Assembly (NCBI GenBank): GCA_039000515.1
Contig: JBCFYV010011164.1
Coordinates: forward strand, 37,713,234-37,777,233
Length of the DNA stretch: 64,000 bases
DNA from: Timema cristinae
Lineage: Eukaryota > Arthropoda > Insecta > Phasmatodea > Timematidae
Reading direction: 5' to 3'
This document shows, one piece after another, positions 46,590 through 58,735 of this stretch. Under the pieces are notes generated by a model. It was not told the origin of the DNA. It worked only from the letters and a program-made list of their open reading frames with translations, and made no database searches. Position numbers and translations under genes: made by a program. The number at the start of each line of letters is the position of its first letter. Position 1 is the first letter of the stretch.

Positions 46590-47675
46590 TTAAACGCTTT
46601 TAGGCGATCAAGATGTCGTGGTAGTCCCAGGGACAAATATTAGGTTCAAACCGTGAGGAAGGTTGAAAACATCTGCTCTAATATATTTAATTTATGATAG
46701 CCTACTATTCCTAGAATTTAAATACAATATAATGCGTATAAAGTTACCCTCACCCGGTGTACAGAGCTAATTTATGCAAATATAATATAATATAGAAACT
46801 ATATTTAATATTGCCAAACAACTTTAAATGATTTTACAATCATTAGCAAACAAATATTGTAGTTGATATGTTTGTTAATAATAAGGGTATTTTTATGCTA
46901 TTAATTATTTTCTCTCTTCCCAATATTACCTGTCAATGTATATTAGGTGAAATTGTCAACTCCCTTTTTCAATAGACCTATCCCTCCTTAAATATGTGTA
47001 TGAGTAAGAATTTAAGTTTAATTTAAGCTCCCTTGCAATTTTTTAATGTACCAACTAGAACCCTTAAAATGTCTAGCACAATTTTGAGTTAAATATTATT
47101 CATAAAAATAAATTAAATAATCAAGGCATTTTATTTAAAGAAACACGTTAGAAAACGCGATCTCTTGACTCATATTAAAACTAATGACTTGGTTTTACTA
47201 ATAGCTGTCGCCAAATGCATAGTTGTATTCTCTAACATAGGATTTTAAACTGAACAATAAATCAAAACACCTCATACAAAGTGAAGATAAATTAGGTTTT
47301 AATCCAAAGGCTAAAGTCAAAATTAAAAACACCTGAGGTATAGCCAGCCATATAACCTATAGATATCAAATTTGAATCAATTCAATAAAACTGTTTTGGA
47401 TCTAGGCCCATACAGACAGATATTATGTTCTTCTCTTTATAACCTTTGAATTAATCTTTATTTTTCGTGAACCACATCTTACGAGACTGGAGTACCCGCA
47501 TATTTACACTAAACGAATAGGGATGATGAAGGTAGAATTTATGAGAATGTGCCGGCACTTGCGCGACGGGAGAGTAGAAAGCTATTTAGGACAAACCACC
47601 CTCTGTTTTATCAGCCGTCACCGGAAATCCAAACTAGACGAGCCCAATATATTTAGACCACGTGACCTACTTCAG
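46590..47675. other. AT-rich intron DNA, nothing recognised
   Basis: No exon, transposon domain or repeat family can be supported here. It is part of the first coding intron of the LD-motif gene. Confidence 0.4.
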
Positions 47676-47677
47676 TG

Positions 47678-47905
47678 GTTGAATGGTCTAAGCCGGCGTA
47701 GTTCTCTCAATGACTGAATTGCCGATACTGGGGAGATCGGGGCTCGAATCCCGGTTGGTTGTAGTGAGGTTTTTTTTTCTTTTCAAAATTGTTTCCCAAT
47801 CCTCTTCCACTCAAACTCAGCTAAATTTCTTTTAAATTCTACCTTCCCCAACCCTATTAGTATGAATAGGAGTTTAGGCCGGACGGATAGTGAGACGTGA
47901 AACGC
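47678..47905 (+). repeat. SINE-A copy
   Basis: Head CAGTGGTTGAATGGTCTAAG, B-box (CGGGGCTCGAATCCCGG), body, and tail GGACGGATAGTGAGACGTGA. It ends about 115 bp from exon 1 of the LD-motif gene. Confidence 0.85.
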
Positions 47906-48021
47906 GTGGGACTTGTAAGGATGTGTTGTATGGATAAGACGTGCATATTGAAGATGTAATGTTTTAGGGGCTGCTGGTTTTGGCCAAGCATTCCACTCAT
48001 GAGAATTATGACGACACTCAC

Positions 48022-48101
48022 CCAAGTTGTTGTCCAAGGGGCCGGGCGAGGTGGAGCTTTGGGTCTGTACTGTAGTTACAGTCTGTCGTACAGTGCTCAT
48101 C
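48022..48101 (-). CDS. LD-motif (paxillin-like) protein, exon 1: start codon
   Basis: The ATG is at 48100-48098, one base after an acceptor (GTTTGTTTCAG|G), so the 5' UTR continues in an upstream exon. It encodes MSTVRQTVTTVQTQSSTSPG followed by PLDNNL and ends TTGG|GTGAGT. The last base joins exon 2 to make the Asp of the LD1-like motif. The assembled product is about 690 aa: LD1 at about 25-34, LD2 at 149-161, an LD4-like motif at 548-560, and CaaX at 687-690. By family analogy it is a cytoplasmic adaptor binding focal-adhesion proteins through LD helices. LIM domains, which target paxillin to adhesions, are absent in this transcript model. Confidence 0.85.
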
Positions 48102-48789
48102 CTGAAACAAACGCCGCTCCATAAATAGAGTAAACCCTATACGCATGGATTACTAACAACCTTAGCCAAGAAGTAATTCACCTGAATTAGCGAGGAGATA
48201 AGACGGAAAACCATAATAACAATCCCTATTGTTTTTAATATGTGCAAAGATAATGTGAAAATAATTAATGTATTTCCTTACACCACAATCTAAAGACAAA
48301 ATAAAACATATGAATAATCCCTATGCACTAATTTTTTTATTAAGTTACTTAAAGAGTGTGCTCACAAAAACTATTCAATCATCGAACACATGGCCAAGGT
48401 GGTATTTAACTTAAATTATTTTAATATATTCAAACGTCAAATCATGGAATCTGCAGCTGTCAATTTTGTCAGATATAATCAATAGTTAAATAATAATGTA
48501 AAATTTTATCATTATTGGTCGCAAAATAGTTTTTACTAATTAAAATAAAATATCACCCCCCACCCCCTTTGTAATGATACTGATTTGGATCCCTTTCTTA
48601 TATTTAAAAAGTCATGGATGAAGTATTTTTCTTTAAAATATTGTATGTAAAATATTCTTTAAATATTTCATCCATGGAGAATCACGCGCTTTTCAGAAAT
48701 AATGTCAAAGGATTGCACCATTAAAGCTTTTTTTTTAAAAAGAAACACAGTAGTATTTACCAAAAAAGCTAGTGACGCTAGCTCCATCT

Positions 48790-49700
48790 ACCCAATAGGA
48801 AGCTAGCCTTCACTACACCGGTTGCCAGGACCCTTTCAATAAATTGGTTTTGACACTGGTCGCGAGAGGTCCAAGGGGCAAGGGGTAGGTCATATATAAG
48901 CCGCTTGTGCGCATGAATACACACATTTCATCTGTTCCATTTCATCAGGTTAATAAGTTCATTTGCGAGGTTAAGAGTCATGACAATGACTCGGTACTCA
49001 AACAACAAATCAGCCCTTTCCCAGATGACATAGCTTGGCATAACTGTCAAGGTGGATATTCTGAGTTGGGCAACAGGGGAAACCCCGAATACACACAGTG
49101 CCGGTAGCATAAATATAGCAGTAGCAGTAATTCACAGTGCCAATACAAATTATTACAGTGAACACCATCACACAAGAACTTTGTAATCAAGGACAGTAAT
49201 ATTCAGTTCCGGTAAAAAATATAGTTGTAATATAACAGAAAAATCATCTGTGGTTCAACTAAACTGTATCATATAAAATTATATATTCAGTGCCGAAGAT
49301 AAAATCACTTTAATAAATCGTGTGCAACATTAAAGATATTATTTATTTAATTAAAATATCACAACATATACCGTATCATAATAATTGACCTCGATCACGG
49401 GGCTATAAATACAATTATATCATTAAAATACCGTATCGCTTTAATTAGTGCTCGATCACGGGGCAATTATCAGCTAGTTAAACGGTATCACTTCAATCGG
49501 AGACATCGCCGACTCGTATCTCTTTAATTGGCTCCCAATCGCAGGGCATAATAATTCCGCATCGTAATGATTGGCGCTCGATCACGGGGCTATAAATACC
49601 AATTATCTCATAACACGATCCGTAACGTTTTAATCGACGCCCAACGGGACCAATTAATTCAATAACACTAGACCTTCACCTTCACCCTTTCTCAGAGCCT
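48790..49700 (+). mobile_element. candidate LTR/leader of an LTR retrotransposon
   Basis: A TATA-like box (CATATATAAGCCGCTTGTGC, 48891-48910) is followed by an initiator-like region. Then come five spaced copies of a motif like TTGGCGCTCGATCACGGGGC (49388, 49448, 49530, 49575, 49638), which resembles the tRNA-Lys-type primer-binding site of some insect gypsy elements. No gag/pol coding follows and no second LTR was found, so this is tentative. Confidence 0.35.
49380..49660 (+). repeat. five spaced copies of a CGATCACGGGGC-type motif
   Basis: Units of about 55-70 bp share AATTNGYGCTCGATCACGGG followed by a GCTATAAATAC-type end; spacing is irregular and copies 3 and 5 are diverged. Confidence 0.7.
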
Positions 49701-51176
49701 AACGTCACAGCTGCAGTCATTTCTTCTAAAGTAAGAAGCGTTGATTGCGTTTCCGCCAAGTAGCGTGGCCACAGGGTATTTATAGGGTGGAGGGAGAGGG
49801 GGGGGGGAATTGAGCCTCCATCTCCCCCTTTCTTGTCATATTTTTCGGATGTCCTTAGATGTACACAAATATTCATAGAAAATCAAATGAGTTGCAAACA
49901 GTAAGATGCAATCACGATTGAAATCTCTTCTTCTCATTTCTGTGGGAAAGGACATCGTGTGATGCTCATAGATGAAGCTTTAGTGGCGGGCACGAGAAAA
50001 AGATTTGGGTGGCACGCTGACATGAAAAAATAAACACTAAATACTTTTTCCAGCGGGGTATAATTTTTTCAGTCAATAATATTGATAGTCTTGCCATTCA
50101 CATGTCCCAATGAGCTTTGCGAAGTCAGTCAACGTTTAAAATTGTATTGTTTGCAATTGAAGGCAACAAAATATGAACCGAACATAAATATCATAGCTAT
50201 CAAAATCCAACATTTTAAAACTGTAATGGAAAATATTATGTATTTTTTTGAATTTAACATATTTATATAGGTATTTATTGTATTCCCCCCTACCCCCCCT
50301 GGAGGTGTTACTTTAAATGTTTTTACTTTAAGTTGATGACATTAATATTGTCACTCACTTTGACAATTTAATAGATGTTACTTATTTAGAACTAGTCATT
50401 ATTAAAATAGTTAAAATAATTATTGTATTTGAGCTATTTATTACAGTTCATAAGATTCAACAAATTTAGATTTTTATATACTCATTAAAAACGTAGATAA
50501 GAGTTGGTACACTGGACTAGATCAAAATTCAGCTAGTCCTTTAGTAGCACACTGTCAGTGGCGTTTCTAGGCCAAGTTTTGGGGAGGGGGGGGGCGCAGG
50601 CTCCCCCAAATATGACCGGACATATTTTATATAATTACATACAATCAATGCCTTATTAATGTAGGTGATTTATATAATAGCATTACGCTACGGTACACTA
50701 TTAGTTTATTAGTGTTTAATAGGTATGCTATGTGATTCCAGTAAATTTCAGTTGTCAGTCATGTTCTGTTTTCCTTTCACGTTCACACGATTCGTTTGGC
50801 GTACTATTTTGGTTTGCGGTCACAGCTCTGTTCGAAGCTCACGTTAATAACGTTTATATACAAAGAAAACAAATTATTTTGATGAATTTTTTCCCCTAAA
50901 AATACTTTAAAACTTGATCCTCAACCTAGTTTGCTTGAAAATGTGGCTAAATGGGCTAAGCTCAATCCAGAATTAGGGTGCAGGGGAGTCAGTGAATGTA
51001 GCCTATTGTGGACGTTAAGGCTACTTGAACGGACATTTACCTAGATAAAGTGTTTATATTAACGATGGTCCAATGCAACAACAAAAAATCTTATAAATGA
51101 AGTAAGATAAATAACAAAAAATTAAGTTTTAGCAGTAGCTGGTATTAAATATATAAATCCATAAAATATTCAGAGG

Positions 51177-53270
51177 TAAAAGATGCCGTGTTATGTTTTT
51201 TCTGTCACCATTTTAAACCTAGTCATAGCCAAGTTGATCCTACTTTTATAAAGAATGGTTATAGTAACAGGAAAAAAATTAGCGAAAAACATCATGCTGA
51301 CAGTGAATGCTTTTGTTATCCATTAGAAAATGAAGTCGCTGTTTATTAGCTAAACAGATCGATATTATAGTTTCCATGCTAAGTAAGCACAAAACAGACA
51401 TAAAACGCAATCGATCGGCCATAGCTACATTGGCATCAGTTGCCCTGGTATGCTCAAGACAAGATATTTCTCTTAGAGGCCATCGTGAGACTTTCGATTA
51501 AAATTATTATGCAGAAAACAAGGATAACTTTTTGGTGATTTTAAATCTCGTGGAAATAGAAACTGAGTATTTTAGAGATTGTTTAAATGGCTTGCTTAGG
51601 AATGCAACTTACTAATCAAAGCTGTCACAATATAAGCTTCTTGATGTATGAACCATTATAGTAACGACACATGTGGGGGAGGATGTTAAGAATTCAACAG
51701 TGGATTTGTTAAAGATGAAGCGAAATGAAGTGAGAGATGTAAGAAATTTAGAACAGATGTCCGTCTGCATTGTGTATGTAGAACAAACTGATATAGAAGA
51801 ACATTTTATTGGTTTTGTTCATTTATCAGAATTAGATGCGAAGTCGTTTGCAAATAGAGTTTACGATCACCTTGTTACTGTAGGATTGAATCCTAGAAAA
51901 TATGTTGAACAATCGTATGATGGTGCATCAGTGATGTCAGGCTGCATTAATGGAGTCAAAATCTTATTTCGACAAAAGGTGGATAATCTCCTTGTGTTTG
52001 CATTGGGATGCATATCGTTCACATTTTGCTGTGGTGTCTTTATTGTCAAGAGTGGGACATCGTAGGTGAAACATTTGGTTTATTATAGGTTATTTATGCC
52101 TTTCAATCCATCTCTGTTTTGCGTCACCAAAAGTTTATTGACACCCAAAGGGGTATTTTATCCTGGCAAGCAAGCATTGTAAATACATATTCAAGCGATA
52201 CACGTTGGGTATGCAAATACAAGGTAGCTATTTACTTTGTCAAACGTTTTGCTTCAACTAAAACAACACTAGAAGGCTTGTCAAAATCGTCTAGTAATAA
52301 AGAAGCAGCAGAGGCCAGGAGACTACTAGACCGGTTTTGTAAATGCAATATTGTCTTTGTTTTGAAGACATTTTCTGAGCTTTTGGAACCAGTAACTGAG
52401 GCATCCATGCTATTTTAGCAAAATGTTTTGGTGTTTGGAGTAGCTCAAAGATTAATAAACGCAGTATTATAACTACACTGAAAAAGAAAAACGATTTGAC
52501 AAATACTTCCATTTTATCTGAATGGCATCCCGTGAAAAAGTAAAAGACTATTTATTATATACCAGATGAATCAAAATCCAGGAAAACAGCACCGCGTTTA
52601 AAATTCATGGATGATTATATTATAACATCAGCCTTACCAGGAATATCAAGGGAATACAACACACCCACGGTTTAAAAAATGTAAAGCAAAATATATTTGA
52701 GATCATTGACAATATGGTATGTGAATTGAAACGTTGATTCACTAAGAATGACTTCGTAAGTGATGCAATAAGTGCTTGTCACCCTGCCAGCGAAATGTTT
52801 GTACATGAAAAATCTATTCAATCATTTGCTGAAAAACACATAGGATTTCTCCCGTATTTGTATACATTTCATTCAAAATTATTATGCATAGCTAAGAATA
52901 GCGTTGTCAATTAAAAATAGGATTTCTCCCGTATTTGTATACATTTCATTCAAAATTATTATGCATAGCTAAGAATAGCGTTGTCAATTAAAAACAATCA
53001 CTTAAATCATTTTTAACGACCTAAAACTATTGAAGTTTTTCCTAGCCTTTGCCTACTTCTAAAACTCTTGTTAACGTTACCTGTTTCTTCAGAAGCTTGG
53101 GAAAAAAGTTTTTCAGACATGACAAAGGTTAAAATTTACATGATTGACAATAATGAGTCAAAGGCCATGTAGTCTTGCTATGCTGTCAATAGAAAGGGAG
53201 TTAATTGAACTACTAGTCCAGGATCTAACGAAAGTTTTACGAACATTTACTTGTATTGGAAATCGTAGAA
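51177..53270 (+). pseudogene. TTF-type hAT transposase, fragmented
   Basis: The TTF-like finger is at about 51181-51325 (AVLCFFCHHF, TFIKNGYSNRKKISEKHHAD). The core piece at 51673-52065 has VRNLEQMSVCIVYVEQTD, YVEQSYDGASVMSG and NGVKILFRQK, matching the DUF4371/hAT catalytic area. 52119-52418 has DTRWVCKYKVA. Each piece ends at a stop or frame change. The C-terminus near 53085-53270 is weak. Confidence 0.85.
52843..52996 (+). repeat. exact 77-bp tandem duplication
   Basis: GGATTTCTCCCGTATTTGTA through GCGTTGTCAATTAAAAA is repeated immediately with period 77 and, as far as I can see, no mismatches. It lies inside the hAT pseudogene. Confidence 0.95.
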
Positions 53271-53412
53271 TCAATTTTTAAAATAACCCAACTTATAACC
53301 GATATTCAGAAACTATATTTTCTCTATATTCTATACGGTAAATAATTATGAAGGTATTTTACTTAAGAATTTCCATATCCTGACTGCTTGTCATTTAAAT
53401 TTGCCTTGTATC

Positions 53413-54669
53413 CAGAGCCCGGATTTTGACGACCTTGAAATTGCCAAAAAATGACCTATAAAATGTCACTAAAAACTCTAAATACTGACTTTAAATTTTC
53501 AAAAAATGACCTAAAAAATTTCATTGAAATCCCATAATATATGATGTATTTATTACAAGAGTTAGGATTTACATTATACACGTAAGCAAAAATATCTCTC
53601 CTGATCTGTCCATTTCCAGTTTCTCCTCAGTGTGGACTCGTCTGGAATAGAATGACCCGTACGCAGTCCCAGGAAATTCTTTAGTTTAACAGTGCTCATT
53701 TTACACAGAGGTATGTTCGCAGATACCAGAAAATCACACAAATCTTTATAAAATGTGGAGAATTTTTGTTGATTCGTAAATGCATTTTGTGCCAGTAATA
53801 ATATAGAGGTTTTCTTTTTATCGAAATTCTGGATACCACGGACATGTTTGTTGCGACTGGTATGCTGTTGAATGGTTAAATATTTTATCTAATGCCAGCC
53901 CACTTTCACTTCACATATTTTACAGAAAAGCATTTCACTCTCTGTAGAAAATATATCCTCTCCGAATTCAGTAATAATTTGCCTCAAATGACTTATTTTA
54001 GATGGTTTGGTTTAAGCCATTTTAAATACACATAAAATGATTGCAAGCGAATAAATATTACGTGCACTTTATAAATGAAAACTATGTATTTACAATTTTT
54101 GACAGCTAAAACCATGTGATTTACTTAGCATTGGAATACCTGCTTAAAAGCTATAGCTCCCCATCTCCCTGCAGCCCTTTCCAGATGTGGTCTAGTGAGT
54201 GAGTGACTCACCAGAAATGTAGAGACGGTACAAAATTAATTTGAACTTTAAAAATTGCTCTCTCCTCCTCCTGCAACACTTTACAACTTAGGTGTAGTGA
54301 AGGTCTCACCAGGAATGTGGATTCATTTGGACTCATACATTATCTTCTTCAGTCAACAAGTGTGTGGTAAAATATCAGATGCTTGAATACTCATATTTTT
54401 ATCAAAACACCTATAATTCATATATACAACCTTTTAAAAAGTTATTTTCAAACCACTTTAAATTTTCTTACCAAAAAAATGCTTAAAAATGTCTTATTAA
54501 ACAAAAAAATAAACAAAAATTACCTAAAAACCTAAAATGGAAAAAAATGACCTATAAACTATACATGTCTACAACTAGGGACTCATGAACAGAGTGTATG
54601 TACAAATGAGCATTGTCTTTGATGGGCAAAAAAAAGAAAAGATGATATGTCATCAAAATCTGGGCCCTG
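53413..54669 (-). mobile_element. nested hAT-like element with BED-finger fragment
   Basis: Ends CAGAGCCCGGATTTTGACGA and, inverted, CAGGGCCCAGATTTTGATGA. Flanking 8-mers CTTGTATC and CTTATATA match at 6 of 8. On the minus strand at about 53990-53640 it carries LFCKICEVKVGWH, IQQHTSRNKHVRG and CDFLVSANIPL. These resemble the BED-type finger and start of the catalytic domain of CGGBP1-like hAT proteins. Confidence 0.75.
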
Positions 54670-55914
54670 CTTATATATATTTCTCGTTAGCGCCATACAT
54701 AATTAAGAGTACAAGTTAACTGTTTTAGGTGTATGGGATTATTTCATGTGAATGAAGGATCTATACACAGTGTACAGTATCAACAGATTGTTATCAATAT
54801 GTATTTTAGGTCTGGGGAGTGCATTTTGTATTTATATGTCACATATAAACTTTAATTAACTACCGGTACATGCAGGAATTTGGCCCATCCCCTCCCCCAA
54901 TTTCTTGGTCTAGAATCAACACTGGTCGGAAAAGTTTCGCCATCCCTTGGCTAATATAGATTATTATTTTATATTCCTAAAAAAGATTCGTTGAGTGTTT
55001 TATAAATAATATCATCAGCGTGAACAGTTGTTCTTACTAGTCTTTAATAGTTCTGATTTAACTATGAAATACACATCTATTATTTTTCTATTGTTTACTC
55101 TAATTTTGATATTTACATTACCTCATCATTTCAACTTGTAACAATACCAAAATGCATTTTATGAAATCATAAGAAAACATATTTAGTACAGACATCTCTT
55201 CAGCCACATAAATATACCAAATACGTATTATTTTGAATACAAATATTACTTTATGCTTCTTCCAATTCCCCCTTCATCCCACTTTAATAGATCATGAAAA
55301 CCGTTAAAAATTCCTTTCATAGCTTCTGACTAGGGATTACCAACGTTTAAATATATTTATATATATCCCCCTCTCCCCCCCCCCCTTTTTTTTCCTCTCC
55401 TGAATCACAATCTGCTGCATACACCACTGTTATCCCGACTCTCCAAGCTTCCTCTTCATTCAACGTTACATTTAATCTGAACTACATCTCAAGGGAAAGG
55501 TGGTTGATGTTTTGTTATTTCTAGACTTGTATCCGATATTTTTTTTGTTTAAGATTCAACTCTCAACACTTATGTGGCGTTAGTTTATTTTCTGTGACGG
55601 GTGACACTGAATATAAACATTTGAGTTGGTTCGTAGCACGCGCCGGTTTGGTGCCATCATTTTGAATTAGCTGGAAAGGAAGGAAGTGTTTTTTCTTTAT
55701 TTAGTTTGCAAGGAAAAAGGTATGCCATATAAATGTGTATGAAAACAAACAAATAAGCAGCTATTATACTTTCTAAAGAAAATTAATATCTTGGTCAAGC
55801 ACAATAAATAAACGATTTTAGAGAAATGATAGTTTACTTTGTAGTAAGAATGCGTCGAGTAAACAATTCTTAATGTGTTTTTTTTAAATTGTAAGTTAAG
55901 ATTTCAATTTATTT

Positions 55915-56130
55915 ATTTTTGCACTGCGTCTTACTATCCTCATATTTCTGCTAACGGGGTTGGAATGAATAAGGTAGAATTAAGAAGGAAATGTACCCAC
56001 ATTTGCGTGGAGAGAACATGAAAAATTATTAGGAAAAAACTATCCTCAGAACATCCCAACAGGAATCCAGTCCTGACCTACCCGCTACCAGCAAACAAGA
56101 CAAGACGTGACTGGCGCCTCTGATTGTACC
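55915..56130 (-). repeat. SINE-A copy
   Basis: Tail (GGATAGTAAGACGCAGTGC on the minus strand), body with CCACGCAAATGTGGGTACAT, B-box-like GGACTGGATTCCTGTTGG. Confidence 0.7.
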
Positions 56131-56254
56131 CATGGGTGCGGGTTTTCAATTATTGTACGCTTTAAAAAAAACACTGCCCTACACCGTTCATCTCTTTCTT
56201 TAATTTATGTACCAAGTGAAACATAAATGGAAACCGTACCTGCACCAAAAGTCA

Positions 56255-56345
56255 CGCTGTCTAAGACGTTAGGCTCGCAATATAACTAGACTGCCAATTA
56301 TGGAGAGGTCAAGGTTCGATTCTCGGTCGGGTGCACTAAGGAGGT
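56255..56345 (+). repeat. SINE-A head fragment
   Basis: Head with CACGCTGTCTAAGACGTTAG and B-box-like AAGGTTCGATTCTCGGTCGGG. The body and tail are missing. Confidence 0.6.
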
Positions 56346-56672
56346 GCAGTGGTTTGTCACATGTAATTAATTGGTCGATGTCGTGCTTGCCATAGCGTCA
56401 TATAATCGTACTTACCCATTACTTCATACAATGGAAATTAAATATAATTTAAGTTAATGGTCCCGCGAAATTTAGAGTCGTCCAATTCATTCCTCCGTGT
56501 ACCGGCAGGTTTCAAGGTGTTCAAATAAGGCTCGCGAGTAAAACGTGACCGCACCTTTCGAAGAAAGAGTCGATCTTTGCGTAGGAACATCTGTCCTGTA
56601 AAACTAAGCTGGCGTTGTCCATAGCGTGCCAGAAAAACAACATTTCGACATCTTAGAACATTCTTACCTCGA

Positions 56673-56710
56673 TGTTTTAAAGTTCCTAAAACTGACGTAC
56701 GCTACATGTC
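56673..56710 (-). promoter_or_regulatory. candidate initiator and non-coding leader exon of the LD-motif gene
   Basis: On the minus strand, a TCAGTT initiator-like element (about 56702-56697) is followed about 20 bp later by a strong donor, CATCGAG|GTAAGAAT. Exon 1 at 48101 needs a non-coding upstream exon. The surroundings (56450-56830) are richer in CpG than the rest. This is inference only. Confidence 0.2.
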
Positions 56711-57625
56711 AGTGTGGCTATGAGTTAACCAGTTTATCTGGCAGGTGGGTCTACGCATGGGATAAATAATTATTATACATCGCGGGTTTCAAAAGTTACT
56801 TAGTCTTCGTTTCGTCGTAAAGGTTCGGTAACACCGAAAAGGTCATTGTATCATAGCATTCACGTAACGAATGACCTAAAGCCAAAAACTTTAAATTTCA
56901 AAATCCTTGTTTCCTCCCCCTTTTTTTTCGTAAAACTTTATTCAAATTAGTTTGGTTTGAAATGAGTTTATTTACATAAGTTTAGTCAAATTTTCATTGA
57001 AAGAACCTTTTAAAAAATATAAACTTGTTTTACAGCTAAGATATATATAATTTTACTTTATTATTAATATTATTCTATAGATATTGATTATACCCATCAA
57101 AAGTGACAGCTGTAGATCACATGATTTGACGTATGAATACGTGTAAGTAGATCTAGCAGCATTTCAAAATGTCAGATGCTCTTTCTATGAAAATAGGTAT
57201 ATATTTAGGCCTATTTACATCCGCTATGCGCATATTCACACTTTTATGAAAAGGCATAGCGGGCTGCATAACAGTTGGGAACCCTGCCTTAGAACATTCG
57301 ATCACTAAAGAGGGTTTTCATTTTATTGTGTTAGTCCCGAAAACAGGACGAAAACAAAGACCGTGTGAAAGCGTGTTGTATCTTTCGTTGTAGCCACTTC
57401 ACCAGTTATTTTTATGATAGTTGACATCGTTGTTTCAGAACAATTTTCTCTTCAGAATTAAGTCCAAACTCACCACCCGTGTGTTTAGAGCACATTGTGT
57501 CGAGCCCTAAGCGCCCCATATATGCGCGTGTATCGTGTTAACTTGTTTCGTGTGACGCGTACCGCGAAGCTCGTCCTTCATACTTGCATAACATTGTACG
57601 CGTGCGACTAATAAAGCCGGGTCTA

Positions 57626-57823
57626 CAGTAGCCCCACGGCTTCTTTGGTGCTGACAGTTCACAACTGACTTCTGACTGTCAGAAGTGACAGCTTCTAAAC
57701 ACATGTTTTTGCAGATCGTATGGTTCGGTATAGGGATATATACATTGGTCTGAAAACTTTTCAAAGCCGTCAGCTGTCAGCTGTGAGCTGTCAGTCCGCA
57801 CCAAAGAAGCCTTGGGGCTACTG
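57626..57823. mobile_element. palindromic MITE with TA target site (copy 2)
   Basis: CAGTAGCCCCACGGCTTCTT and its inverse near 57823, flanked by TA (57624-57625, 57824-57825). It shares ends and internal GTCAGCTGTGAGCTGTCAGT with the copy at 19173-19394. Confidence 0.85.
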
Positions 57824-58184
57824 TACACACCCTTCTATCTTTCTCTTCGCCCTTCTATTTTGTTTCCCCATCTTCTCCCACGATATTACATACGGTACAG
57901 TCATACGTACACCCCGTTTACCCTGAAAGCGACCATTCTAACCTAGACGAATTAACTCCATGACCCTAGTTTTAAGCTGCGCCATAGTGGAATAATACAA
58001 GGTAAGACCTTTAAGAGTAAACGAAGGGTACATTGCTGACGTCATGTTTCACATCATCATTTTAAGTTCTACGTCTTAGTCATACAGAGGTCTAACCTTT
58101 CTCTCACTAGGACAAAATACTCATGTATTCGATAATTATGTGTGTCTGTGTGTGTTCCCTTTATGTAGGCTATATTATGAGCTT

Positions 58185-58442
58185 TCTTTTTAGCATTGTG
58201 TCTTAGTACCTATTCAGGTTATAGGCATAGGCCTATGTACAAATTACGCCGATGATTTAAAGATAAGGAAGGTTGAATCTAGAGGAAGTGTACCCACATT
58301 TGCGTAGAAGTAGAGGGAGAAACAATTTTGGAAAAACCACCCTCAGTATACCCGACTAGGATTCGAATACCCGGCTCCCTGTCATCGGTAGCCTAGTCTA
58401 ACATGATATTGGCGTCTTAGACCATGCGGCCACCGAAGCATA
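58185..58442 (-). repeat. SINE-A copy
   Basis: On the minus strand: head TGCTTCGGTGGCCGCATGGT, B-box-like GGGTATTCGAATCCTAGTC, body, diverged tail (GAATAGGTACTAAGACACAA). Confidence 0.8.
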
Positions 58443-58574
58443 TGTGTTATATAACTTATGTTATTTTCAAGTTAAACACCTAGACACAACTACTATTGAC
58501 CCTTTGAACTATTGAACACAAAATAACATTCTTGTGAGTAAGACTATGCCTATTTTTTTTTCAAATGCCTAACA

Positions 58575-58735
58575 AATTATTAGCTGGCCCGCTGAAGACG
58601 GGGAGGTCGGGGTTCGAATCCCGGTCGTTTCTACTGAGGTTTTCCCCCTGGATCGTTTCACACTCTCCCTTCACGCAAATGCAAGTATATAACGACTAAA
58701 ATGTTTCCTTCCTCATCATTCTAATAAAATAAAAT
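58575..58735 (+). repeat. SINE-A fragment
   Basis: B-box (CGGGGTTCGAATCCCGG) and body with CACTCTCCCTTCACGCAAAT. The tail is replaced by AATAAAATAAAAT. Confidence 0.8.

Larger units (their letters stand above)
20244..48021 (-). other. giant first coding intron of the LD-motif gene
   Basis: Between donor TTGG|GTGAGT (48021) and acceptor GTCCCAG (20250-20244). The phases match (1 base + 2 bases = Asp). It is filled with SINEs, hAT elements and tandem arrays. I found no nested host gene in it. Confidence 0.8.
50556..54924 (+). mobile_element. 4.4-kb hAT transposon, TTF/DUF4371-type, with a second hAT nested
   Basis: Left end CAGTGGCGTTTCTAGGCCAA; right end, inverted, CAGTGTTGATTCTAGACCAA. Both are followed by a G-rich run (GGGGAGGGG). 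The + strand interior carries a TTF zinc-finger and hAT transposase in fragments. I see no clear target duplication. A distinct 1.26-kb element is nested at 53413-54669. Confidence 0.82.
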
